Shown: positions 26,780-36,210 of the stretch, in pieces
How positions within the stretch are numbered: position 1 is the stretch's first letter
How the letters are laid out: every line of letters begins with the position of its first letter
Assembly: GCF_030164465.1 (NCBI RefSeq)
Contig: NZ_JASNJE010000023.1
Location: 1-64,000, forward strand
Direction of reading: 5' to 3'
Source: Sedimentitalea xiamensis
Lineage (GTDB): Bacteria > Pseudomonadota > Alphaproteobacteria > Rhodobacterales > Rhodobacteraceae
Length of the DNA stretch: 64,000 bases
Notes under the pieces: generated by a model
Seen by the model: the letters and a program-made list of their open reading frames with translations, nothing else
What the model was told of the DNA's origin: nothing
Databases searched by the model: none
Position numbers and translations under genes: made by a program

Positions 26780-27335
26780 CGGCAGGCATATCCTTTGATG
26801 TATCTGCATCGCGCTCGGCGCAATCAAGGCGGCGGTAATACGGGGCGGCAAGCGCATCCGGGCGGGAGGAGTCAAGAAAGGCCCGGGCGATGTCGGGTAC
26901 GCGAATACCTGCATCCGCGGGCTTGGACGCGGCGAGCGCACGGATCGCGCGTGTCAGCAGAATGGTGCGTTGCTTGCCGCGCGCGGCCATGAGCTGCGCC
27001 AGACGGCGCTCGCTCAACATGGGACGGGGCAGGTTCGCGCCCGGCCAGTCCCGATCGCCACCGGTGCACAGGGCTTCGCCCAGTGGGCAATCTTTGTCGT
27101 GCAGATCCGGCCGGTCTTCCGGCGCGCCTTTCGGCGTCAGGATCGCCAGCGCCCGGACGATGGACACCCAGCGATCCGGCCGGTCAGTCAGCGGCGCGTG
27201 GCGCGCGGCCAGTCGCCAATAGCCCGGCACGGCCCCGTCATCGCCCATGCGGCGCAGCGCGGCCAAGGTGCCGGGGTCCAGTCGCCTCAACTGCGCAGCG
27301 AGCGAGAGGGCAATTGCACCAGGATCATCAGGCAT
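26772..27335 (-). CDS. cse2: Cse2, Cascade small subunit (CasB)
   Basis: A 187-residue Cse2/CasB, the small helical subunit present twice in Cascade that holds the displaced DNA strand. It shows the family elements LRRLDPGTLAALRRM, YWRLAARHAPLT, RWVSIVRALAILTPKG and the conserved ERRLAQLMAARGKQRTILLTRAIRAL. It starts at 27335 inside the cas8e end (eight-base overlap) and overlaps cas7e in the same way, so all these genes are translationally coupled. Confidence 0.93.
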   Translation of the reverse strand: MPDDPGAIALSLAAQLRRLDPGTLAALRRMGDDGAVPGYWRLAARHAPLTDRPDRWVSIVRALAILTPKGAPEDRPDLHDKDCPLGEALCTGGDRDWPGANLPRPMLSERRLAQLMAARGKQRTILLTRAIRALAASKPADAGIRVPDIARAFLDSSRPDALAAPYYRRLDCAERDADTSKDMPADA

Positions 27336-28839
27336 TGGTCGTCTCCAACAGGTCCGCCTTTCGCACGGCGCTTTCCAGTCTGCTTCTCGCCCGCGTCCGG
27401 GCGCGGGGCGCATGAATGCGGGCGCAAGGGACAGTTCCAAAAGCGCGGGTCAACTCGGTGCGGGCCGTCTCGACCAGAGCAGCACGAAACGCGCGTGTCG
27501 CGGCGGTCTGCGCGTCCGGGCCCTGTTCCATCGCAGTAATCCGCGCCCAAAGGTGGTTGAAGAACACCCGGTCCGCAAAGGCGTCGAGCCGAGCGCGCGC
27601 TTCGGCGGCACGCAGGCGTTGCGGTTTGCCGACGCTCTCATAATCTCCACCTGCCGCATAAAGCGCGACCGCCTCCCGAAGCGCGGCGTCGGCCTTCTTG
27701 ATCTCGCCGAGTTGTGCTTCCGCGACCGTCGACAGGCGCGCGGGCAAATCCTTTGCCCGCCACACGCGGGCCGGCATTGGCAGGATGCGCGATTGCAGCC
27801 CGTCGGTTTTCGAGTTCCCTCGCGCCAGCGCCTCGGCCACCACCACCATGTCGCCTGCTGCCGCGCCATCAAGCCGCGCGGCAGGAGGCGCGCGCCAGTC
27901 CTTTTCCGACAGAAGTTCGACCATGCGGCGGTAGTGAAAACGACCGCCCTCACCTAGGGTCAGGGCTTTGGGCGACGCGTCCTTCACACTTACCGGTGCC
28001 CATGGATCATCAAGCACCCCGGCGAATTCCTTGGCCGCGACACGCGCCGCCTTGGACGCGGCCCGCTCGGCCCGGATTGCGCCGTCCACCTCTGTCAGCC
28101 GGATCCGTCGGCAAACCTCGATTGCGAGCGGGTCCATGTCGGACACAGGGATTTGGCGACCCTCGGGCCAAGGCAATGTCCAGAGCAGTGCCGGCCCTCC
28201 GCGCGTCAGAACTGTCGGCGCATTCCGGTTGCGCAATACGAGGTCTAGATCGCGCCGCCACCACGAGGACGGATCGGGGCGCCCGCCCGCTCCTGCGGGT
28301 GCGAGCCCCAGCATTGCCCGGCTGGACGAACCGCCGTTCATCCGCGCGATACCGAAATTGCCGCGCCCGCCATAGCCCTCGGATGTCTGGAGCGACACCA
28401 GGGCGTAGACCCAATCCTCAGGAGCGGCGTTGTCGGCGACTGCCACCTTCAGGTCGTGGTTCTTGGATGTGATCAGGAGATCAAGCGCGTCAGGCATCGC
28501 CACTGGATCCCATTTCAACTTACCCGGGTCGGGCGGCTGCAGGAAGCCGGGCCTGCTGCGATCCTTAACCACGAGAGTCCATGGCTCGGCCGCGCCATCG
28601 GTGAGAGATAGCAACAATTCCCGCCAAACGGCGACTTCCCGCGGCGGCTCGGCGTCGGGCATTTTATCCATCGCAAGAGCGGCGAGCTGTACCAGAAACA
28701 TATGCCAGGCTGCCCGCTGGTGGGCGCGAAGGCGCAAAAAGGATCGGACCTCATCGCGGGCAAGGGCGGACAACAAGCCCGGGAGCGTGCAGGAGGCACC
28801 GGGTTCGACAGAGATAACCGGGTCGGTCAGTAAACTCAC
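27328..28839 (-). CDS. cas8e: Cas8e, Cascade large subunit (Cse1/CasA)
   Basis: A 503-residue Cas8e, the subunit that reads the PAM and recruits Cas3. Family features: the N-terminal LTDPVISVE stretch, DEVRSFLRLRAHQRAAWHMFLVQLAALAM, FLQPPDPGK, LLITSKNHDLK, and the GRGNFGIARMNGGSSSRAMLGL segment. The start is a GTG at 28839 with AAGG about nine bases upstream; that AAGG lies in the tail of the second pseudo-repeat of the miniature CRISPR described for this gap. It heads the cas operon. Confidence 0.95.
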   Translation of the reverse strand: MSLLTDPVISVEPGASCTLPGLLSALARDEVRSFLRLRAHQRAAWHMFLVQLAALAMDKMPDAEPPREVAVWRELLLSLTDGAAEPWTLVVKDRSRPGFLQPPDPGKLKWDPVAMPDALDLLITSKNHDLKVAVADNAAPEDWVYALVSLQTSEGYGGRGNFGIARMNGGSSSRAMLGLAPAGAGGRPDPSSWWRRDLDLVLRNRNAPTVLTRGGPALLWTLPWPEGRQIPVSDMDPLAIEVCRRIRLTEVDGAIRAERAASKAARVAAKEFAGVLDDPWAPVSVKDASPKALTLGEGGRFHYRRMVELLSEKDWRAPPAARLDGAAAGDMVVVAEALARGNSKTDGLQSRILPMPARVWRAKDLPARLSTVAEAQLGEIKKADAALREAVALYAAGGDYESVGKPQRLRAAEARARLDAFADRVFFNHLWARITAMEQGPDAQTAATRAFRAALVETARTELTRAFGTVPCARIHAPRARTRARSRLESAVRKADLLETTNA

Positions 28840-28848
28840 CGGCCCGGC

Positions 28849-28939
28849 CCTTGTTGCCCCAAAGCACTTGGGGAAGACGATCTGAATCCGACATTTCCCC
28901 TATAGGACACGGGTCTATCCCCGGCTTCCGGGGCCGTAA
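28849..28939 (-). ncRNA. Miniature degenerate CRISPR encoding a crRNA-like Cas-regulating RNA (CreR/CreA type)
   Basis: On the cas8e strand, 28939-28911 is a 29-nt pseudo-repeat: a stem CCCCGG/CCGGGG with AAG loop, then ATAGACCC, one base different from the true handle ATCGACCC. Next is a spacer of exactly 32 nt (28910-28879), then a second hairpin (28878-28849), CCCCAA/TTGGGG, preceded by GTCTT where the real repeat has GGCTC. Cutting at the two hairpin bases would give an RNA of about 62 nt, close to the 61 nt of a normal type I-E crRNA. The last 13 bases of the first pseudo-repeat match the array repeat at 12 positions. The spacer's seed matches the cas promoter at 29080-29049. Crossing from pattern to function is inference; RNA has not been seen. 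Confidence 0.82.
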
Positions 28940-29048
28940 TGTCAGATTCACTGCCAACGTGCGCTCCGAATTGGTAACGTCTTCGCATGGCTCGACTCGC
29001 CACCATCCGTATGGAGTTAAACTCGGTATTGAAAGCAAAACGCATGTT

Positions 29049-29083
29049 AGTCTCTTTACGGAACATTCACTATATGACACGTT
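29049..29083 (-). promoter_or_regulatory. Putative Cascade target site guided by the miniature CRISPR
   Basis: On the minus strand, 29080-29070 reads GTGTCATATAG against the guide's GTGTCCTATAG. Up to position 13 only positions 6 and 12 differ, which type I-E crRNAs do not read. The total match is 19 of 32. The three bases 5' of the protospacer (29083-29081) are AAC, an AA-type PAM whose last base agrees with the last base of the repeats. The site covers the expected -10/start region of the cas8e promoter and lies 34 bp upstream of the cas3 start. Confidence 0.75.
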
Positions 29084-29107
29084 AATCAGAAGCCTTTGTG
29101 ATGTCAA
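29079..29107 (-). promoter_or_regulatory. Probable promoter of the cas8e-cas2 operon
   Basis: On the minus strand a perfect -35 TTGACA at 29107-29102 is followed, after 17 bp, by TAACGT at 29084-29079, which keeps the three most important -10 positions (TA....T). It overlaps the first codons' side of the divergent cas3 gene. The transcript would have a leader of about 230 nt that includes the miniature CRISPR. No equally good promoter for cas3 was found on the plus strand. Confidence 0.55.
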
Positions 29108-29114
29108 GGTTGCG

Positions 29115-31652
29115 ATGATGTATCGAAAGTCAGCATGGGGCAAAACCGACAGGTCCGGTCGGCCGTCTCATCACCTCGCCCATCATTCGATGGATGTTGC
29201 AGCGGTGCTTGAAGCACTCCTGCGCCATCCGATCTTGTCTGCGCGCGCAGTCGCCGCCGCCGGCACACCGCTCGGGCCGACGGAAACCGCCTGGCTTTCC
29301 GCCTTCGGCTTTCTGCATGACGTCGGGAAGCTGTCTCCACGCTTCCAAGCCAAGGCGTGGAAGGACAGGGTCGCCGGCGGGACGCGCAGCCATCTGTGGG
29401 AGGGGCTTATTTGGGCGATTCGGTTATTCGAGGGCCAGCCGCTTCTGGATGGGGCTGCCACGCCATTGATCGACCCACTCATTGAGGCAGAGGCCGAGGA
29501 GGTTTGGTTCAGTGCACTCCTTGCGCATCACGGACGACCGCTGCCTTTCAGCGAAGTGACCCTGCCCTCCGACCGGCGAACCGTTTTTCCGGACGTTCCT
29601 GGCTATGATTGGCGCGCCGAGGATCGCCGGATGGGCGAGGCGCTGCGGCTCTGGTTTCCGGAAATTTCCATGCCCCGCGCTCCGCTTCGATCCTCTCGCC
29701 TGGTTCATCTTTTCGCCGGGTTGCTGGCGCTAGCCGACTGGATTGGTTCTGACGTCCATGCCTTCCCGCATGTCCACGATTTCGACCCGAACTACGGCAC
29801 GAGAGCCCGGGCGCTTGCAGCAAAGGCCGTGGCAGCCATCGGCCTGACGGAACCGTCCTGGCCGAAGGCTGCACCGAGCTTTGAAGACCTGACCGGCCAC
29901 CCCGAGCCACGCGGTGTTCAAAAGACAATTGTCGATGTGCCAAGATCCGCCCGTCTTGTCGTGGTCGAAGCAGAGACCGGATCGGGCAAAACCGAAGCCG
30001 CGCTCATGCACTTTGCCCGGCTCAGGAGCGAGGGTTTGGTAGACGCGCTCTACTTCGCGGTGCCGACTCGTGCCGCCGCCGGGCAGTTGCATCGTCGTAT
30101 TGATGAAGCCATGGTTCGTATCGGCGGCCCGGAGGCCGTGCTGGCCGTGCCGGGCATGTTGCGGGCAGGACAGGCGAAGGGTCGGAAGCTGCCGGGTTTC
30201 CGTGTTCTTTGGGATGACGATCGTACGCATTGGGCTGCGGAGCATCCAACCCGCTTTCTCGCCGCCCCGATCGCGGTGGGCACAATCGATCAGGCACTGC
30301 TGGCCGGGTTGCGCGTCAAACATGCACCGCTGCGCGCGGCAGCTCTGACCCGCAGCCTGTTGGTCATCGATGAGGTACATGCCTCGGATGCCTATATGAA
30401 TGCCGTCGCCCGTCCGCTTGTCGCCGGGCATGTCGCACTTGGCGGACATGCCCTGCTGATGTCGGCCACACTTGGCTCGGCACAACGCGCCGCATGGCTG
30501 GGGCAGGACGTTCCTTCGCTCCACGCGGCAGAAGCCATCTGCTATCCCGCAATCTGGCACAATGCGTCTCCTTCAGTTCCCCTGCGTCCCGATCCCGAAA
30601 ATCGTGAAAAGATCGTCCATCCGGTTCTCGTGCCGACGATGGACCCGATGGAGGCCGCCCATCTGGCGGTGACCGCGGCGGCGCAGGGGGCCCGCGTCCT
30701 TGTGATACGAAACACGGTCGATGCCGCCGTCGATACATGGCGTGCTGTTACGGCAACTCGGCCAGATCTATGCTTCGCCATTCGCGGTCGCGCGACCCTG
30801 CACCATTCGCGCTTCGCCGCGGAGGATCGGCAAGCGCTTGATGCCGCGGTGGAGGACGCATTTGGTCGCGGCGGCAGCGGGAACGGAACGGTCTTGATCG
30901 GAACGCAGACGCTTGAGCAGTCGCTGGATATCGACGCGGATTTTCTGATCACCGATCTGTGCCCGATGGACGTGCTGCTGCAACGCATCGGGCGTCTGCA
31001 CCGCCATTCAGATCGAAGCAGACCTGCTGGCTTCGAGACTGCGGCCGTTCACGTCATGGTGCCGGAGGGTGGACTGGAGCCGCTGGCGATCGGTCCAAGC
31101 TTCGAGAACGGCCTTGGCGCCTGGCCTCATGCGGGCGGATACGCCGGCATCTACCTCGACCTTCGGATCCTGGAGCTGACCCGCCGGTGCCTGATCGGCC
31201 ATACGCCCTGGCGCATCCCGGCCGACAATCGGCACCTGGTCGAGGCATCAACTCATCCCGATGCTCTCGCCGGGATTGAGGCCGAAATGGGTTGGTCGGA
31301 TTACGGAATGCGAATTGATGCCAAGGCTCTGGCGGAAGGCCGCGCAGGAGGGATTGTCACGCTCGACCGGGCCGCTCCTTTCCCAGAAGCTTTCCCAGAT
31401 GCAGACGAAGCGATTCAAACTCGGCTCGGTGCCCGCGGCCCGAACTTCTGCCTTCCAAAGGGCGCTATCGGACCGTTCGGGGCACCAATTTCAACCATCG
31501 CGCCCCCCGTGCATTGGTGCCACGGGTTGACCGGTGACGAGACGGTGGAAGTTGCATTGAGCGGAACAGGCCTCACGCTGAACATCAAAGATCACTCGTT
31601 CGAATACGACACCGCAGGTTTGTCGCGAACAAGCGATCCAATCGTCAAGTGA
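29115..31652 (+). CDS. cas3: Cas3 helicase-nuclease, type I
   Basis: A 845-residue Cas3 that unwinds and degrades DNA marked by Cascade. The HD nuclease domain is at the N-terminus (HHLAHHSMD near residue 19; FLHDVGKLSPRF with His68-Asp69). The helicase follows: Walker A TGSGKTEAAL near residue 288, DEVH near 419, the SAT motif in LLMSATLGS, and motif VI QRIGRLHRH near 621. The two adjacent ATGs at 29115 and 29118 are both possible; AAGG lies five or eight bases upstream. It is divergent from the Cascade operon, so the shared 275-bp gap can control both. All catalytic motifs are intact. Confidence 0.96.
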   Translation: MMYRKSAWGKTDRSGRPSHHLAHHSMDVAAVLEALLRHPILSARAVAAAGTPLGPTETAWLSAFGFLHDVGKLSPRFQAKAWKDRVAGGTRSHLWEGLIWAIRLFEGQPLLDGAATPLIDPLIEAEAEEVWFSALLAHHGRPLPFSEVTLPSDRRTVFPDVPGYDWRAEDRRMGEALRLWFPEISMPRAPLRSSRLVHLFAGLLALADWIGSDVHAFPHVHDFDPNYGTRARALAAKAVAAIGLTEPSWPKAAPSFEDLTGHPEPRGVQKTIVDVPRSARLVVVEAETGSGKTEAALMHFARLRSEGLVDALYFAVPTRAAAGQLHRRIDEAMVRIGGPEAVLAVPGMLRAGQAKGRKLPGFRVLWDDDRTHWAAEHPTRFLAAPIAVGTIDQALLAGLRVKHAPLRAAALTRSLLVIDEVHASDAYMNAVARPLVAGHVALGGHALLMSATLGSAQRAAWLGQDVPSLHAAEAICYPAIWHNASPSVPLRPDPENREKIVHPVLVPTMDPMEAAHLAVTAAAQGARVLVIRNTVDAAVDTWRAVTATRPDLCFAIRGRATLHHSRFAAEDRQALDAAVEDAFGRGGSGNGTVLIGTQTLEQSLDIDADFLITDLCPMDVLLQRIGRLHRHSDRSRPAGFETAAVHVMVPEGGLEPLAIGPSFENGLGAWPHAGGYAGIYLDLRILELTRRCLIGHTPWRIPADNRHLVEASTHPDALAGIEAEMGWSDYGMRIDAKALAEGRAGGIVTLDRAAPFPEAFPDADEAIQTRLGARGPNFCLPKGAIGPFGAPISTIAPPVHWCHGLTGDETVEVALSGTGLTLNIKDHSFEYDTAGLSRTSDPIVK

Positions 31653-31675
31653 ACAGGATGAAATAGTCTGTGTCC

Positions 31676-32005
31676 CTATGCGGCGTGCTCGAACAGCCCC
31701 CTGATAAACGCGATTTCGCCTCTGATGTCTGGTTCTTTGTGATGGATGTGGCCGCGTTTGATGGTCCGGATCGTCTCGATCCCGCTGAGGGTCGCCTTTG
31801 CGGTTCGCAACGAGCAGAATCTCTGGCGGTATCCGATGAGCCGTTTCAGCGCGGCGTGGTCGATCTCGATCCGATCGTTCCGCCATTTTCCGTCGATATG
31901 CCGGATGCTGTCGAAATGCGGGCCATATCGGTGATTAATCTCGCGGATGACGAGCGGGTAGGCGCGTGCCTTGTCGGCGCAGATTGTCACCGGACGGTGG
32001 AGCCG
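31676..32005 (-). pseudogene. IS6-family transposase, N-terminally truncated remnant
   Basis: About 109 residues of the C-terminal half of an IS6-type DDE transposase: ICADKARAYPLVIREINHRY, then DSIRHIDGKWRNDRIEIDHAALKRLIGYRQRF and SLRTAKATLSGIETIRTIKRGHI. The N-terminal helix-turn-helix and first catalytic aspartate are missing; the sequence upstream of about 32005 is unrelated in this frame. It lies 23 bp after the cas3 stop, pointing the other way, and marks the edge of the CRISPR island. Inverted repeats were not identified. Confidence 0.85.
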
Positions 32006-32130
32006 AACGGTTAGTGTCCGAGTACGTGGTGAAATTTCCGCGCCTTCAACGGTGTAATGCGGGCGGCCATCGAGGTGTATGGTCGAGGTGGAGTTTCGAC
32101 GCTTCAACCACGAACCCTACGGAGACCCGG

Positions 32131-32355
32131 ATGACCAAAACCAACATGGACCTGTCCGAGCTTCTGGCCAAGCACGATCAGGGTGACTTCCTGCGCGGCA
32201 TTGCCGAGGCCGTTTTGCAGCTGATCATGGAGAGCGATGTCGACGGCCTGATCGGCGCCGGCCGGCATGAGCGCAGCGGCGAGTGCACATGTGCCCGGCA
32301 TGGTCGCGGAAACGAATTCCGGCGCGGCGACCGCATCGACGTCGAACAAGACTGA
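32131..32355 (+). pseudogene. IS256-family transposase, N-terminal remnant
   Basis: A 74-codon frame from the ATG at 32131 opens with TKTNMDLSELLAKHDQGDFL followed by RGIAEAVLQLIMESDVDGLIGAGRHERSGE, the characteristic start of IS256-type (Mutator-like) transposases, which are about 400 residues when whole. After GECTCARHGRGNEFRRGD the frame soon stops, and the catalytic DDE core is absent. It probably inserted beside or into the IS6 remnant; the order of events is not clear. Confidence 0.85.
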
Positions 32356-32470
32356 GGATCTCTTCAGCAGGCCAGAGGCTTCGTTAAAACTATGATCGCC
32401 TGAGCGCTTCCGACAGATTCTCCCGAGACCCTTCGCCCTGGCGCTGTTTTTGGGCCGATGCAGATTCTGG

Positions 32471-33175
32471 TCACCGCGCGCCGCGATCGAGGTCGGACTC
32501 CATCTTGTCTGCCAGACGCACCGGATTGAAGCTGATCCAACCGTAGGTTTCGCGCGCAATCAGCCTGTCGCGCTCCAGGCCTCTCAGCGCCGGACCTGCG
32601 CTGTTGCGGGAAAGCCCCGCCATTTCCCCCAGTTCCTGCTGCGAACAGGGGACCGAGATATCGGCGTCCTCGCGCATGTCTGACCCGGCAAGCCGGATCA
32701 GAGTGCCGGCAATCTTGGTCCTTGCATCCCCCTTGACCAGGCAGGACGCAAGCATCAGGGCATTGTCCAGGTGCGTCACTGTCATTTGCGCCAGTGAACG
32801 CCACAGGCGGGGGAAGCGCGACTCAAGTTCTTCGATGTCCTGAAGCGAGACGTAGCAGACTTGCATTTCCGTTCGGGCGCGGATCTCGACGCGACGCGGA
32901 GAGCCGGTGACGGCAGCCGCCTCCCCGACCCACCAGCCCGGACGGGCGATATGGCCCAGGAAGGGCGACTGGTAACCTGATGCCACCAGGACATCGGCAA
33001 ACCCCTCTGCCAGCCCGTAGATCCCGCCGGGCGGGTCGCCCAGCGAATACAGGTGGATGCCGCGCGGCACGGTACGCAACTCGCCAACTTCCAACCAGGC
33101 TCTGCGAAACGGCTCGGGCTGGGCGGCCAGCCACCCCTTGCGATGGAAGATTGCGGCGGGGTCCGGCTGAGTCAT
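32471..33175 (-). CDS. Crp/Fnr-family transcriptional regulator
   Basis: A 234-residue cAMP-receptor-type regulator. The cyclic-nucleotide-like beta barrel is seen in LRTVPRGIHLYSLGDPPGGIYGLAEGFADV and GWWVGEAAAVTGSPRRVEIRARTEMQV; the C-terminal winged helix contains ISVPCSQQELGEMAGLSRNSAGPALRGLERDRLI. No FNR-type cysteine cluster is visible at the N-terminus, so it is unlikely to bind an iron-sulfur centre. I used the ATG at 33175. A perfect palindrome lies 14 bp upstream, suggesting autoregulation, and the divergent sulfatase gene is the natural target. Confidence 0.88.
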   Translation of the reverse strand: MTQPDPAAIFHRKGWLAAQPEPFRRAWLEVGELRTVPRGIHLYSLGDPPGGIYGLAEGFADVLVASGYQSPFLGHIARPGWWVGEAAAVTGSPRRVEIRARTEMQVCYVSLQDIEELESRFPRLWRSLAQMTVTHLDNALMLASCLVKGDARTKIAGTLIRLAGSDMREDADISVPCSQQELGEMAGLSRNSAGPALRGLERDRLIARETYGWISFNPVRLADKMESDLDRGAR

Positions 33176-33189
33176 CTCGAATTCCACGA

Positions 33190-33209
33190 CTTGCACAATT
33201 ATGTGCAAG
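33190..33209. promoter_or_regulatory. Palindromic operator between the Crp/Fnr gene and the sulfatase gene
   Basis: CTTGCACA at 33190-33197 and TGTGCAAG at 33202-33209 form a perfect inverted repeat with a four-base centre. This has the size and form of a Crp/Fnr-family site, with TTGCA/TGCAA instead of the FNR TTGAT/ATCAA. It lies 14 bp from the regulator start and about 120 bp from the sulfatase start, well placed to control one or both. Confidence 0.65.
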
Positions 33210-33331
33210 CTAGCGCATGCCTCCATGATATTCAAACCTGGTGACAAGGGGCCGATTCGGCTCGGCAAATCCTATTGGACACAAGGAACCGTTCGGCTTC
33301 TTTTGCAGCCGTCGAAAACTGAGGAGCTGAC

Positions 33332-35665
<2,334 letters not shown>

Positions 35666-35686
35666 CAAAGGGCGAAGGGACAAGAT

Positions 35687-35718
35687 TGCCGTTCACGGAT
35701 GGGTTTCTGTGAACGGCA
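35687..35718 (+). terminator. Hairpin after the sulfatase gene
   Basis: TGCCGTTCAC at 35687-35696 pairs perfectly with GTGAACGGCA at 35709-35718 across a 12-base loop, 21 bases after the sulfatase stop. There is no clear run of T afterwards, so termination may depend on Rho. It separates the sulfatase from the convergent lipoprotein gene. Confidence 0.6.
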
Positions 35719-35877
35719 GCATCATTCATGGATGCAATCAACACGCAGACGGCAGCGAAAGGTTGCGGCGCCAAAGAGGCTCCCGACAACGCCGATTGCG
35801 CGGCAATGGCGACGGTGGCCGCGTATCATGCGGCCAGCCCCCGGAAGACGATGATCCAAAAACCTCACGATGGCCGG

Positions 35878-36177
35878 TCAGAGCATTCCTTCATCGGTGA
35901 GCGACTGGATTCCGGCGGTGGTTCCGTCATTGTAGGCGATGCACTGCCACGGCGCCTGGTTCTCGCCCACGCCGACCCGCACCAGCGTCCCGGCTTCGGA
36001 GAATTCCGAGCCGAGCAGCACGACATCGGGATTGTTCGTGGCGACGGTCACATCGCGCAGGCAGGCCTGTTCGGCGGTTGATGGCGTGCCGGAGGCGCCG
36101 GAACCCCCGGTATCTTCGACGCAGGCAGACAGCGACAGCGAAGCGCCGATTGCGCCGGCGATGACAAAACGTCTCAT
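35878..36177 (-). CDS. Small lipoprotein of unknown function
   Basis: A 99-residue exported protein with a lipoprotein signal peptide: MRRFVIAGAIGASLSLSAC, where LSAC is a lipobox and the cysteine (residue 19) would be lipidated. The mature part has a glycine-serine linker, then TAEQACLRDVTVATNNPDVV and a C-terminal APWQCIAYNDGTTAGIQSL, with two cysteines that may pair. It lies 33 bp after the SH3-domain gene on the same strand, so the two are probably cotranscribed. I do not recognise the family. Confidence 0.75.
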   Translation of the reverse strand: MRRFVIAGAIGASLSLSACVEDTGGSGASGTPSTAEQACLRDVTVATNNPDVVLLGSEFSEAGTLVRVGVGENQAPWQCIAYNDGTTAGIQSLTDEGML

Positions 36178-36210
36178 CTCATTCTCCTTGGCTTGATTTC
36201 TGATTTCGCG

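Noticed and set aside
28836-29066. A 76-codon minus-strand frame covering the miniature CRISPR and ending in a GTGA overlap with cas8e
   Set aside because: No ribosome binding site or family features. The overlap is automatic, since the cas8e start GTG-A contains TGA in that frame.
29021-29100. A sigma-70 promoter for cas3 on the plus strand, using TTGAAA at 29029 or TATATG at 29071
   Set aside because: No pair had acceptable spacing and match; the two elements are 36 bp apart. Left unassigned.
35728-35877. Plus-strand frame beginning at the ATG at 35728 as a small gene
   Set aside because: It follows the sulfatase hairpin, has no ribosome binding site, and runs into the antisense of the lipoprotein gene without a stop of its own.
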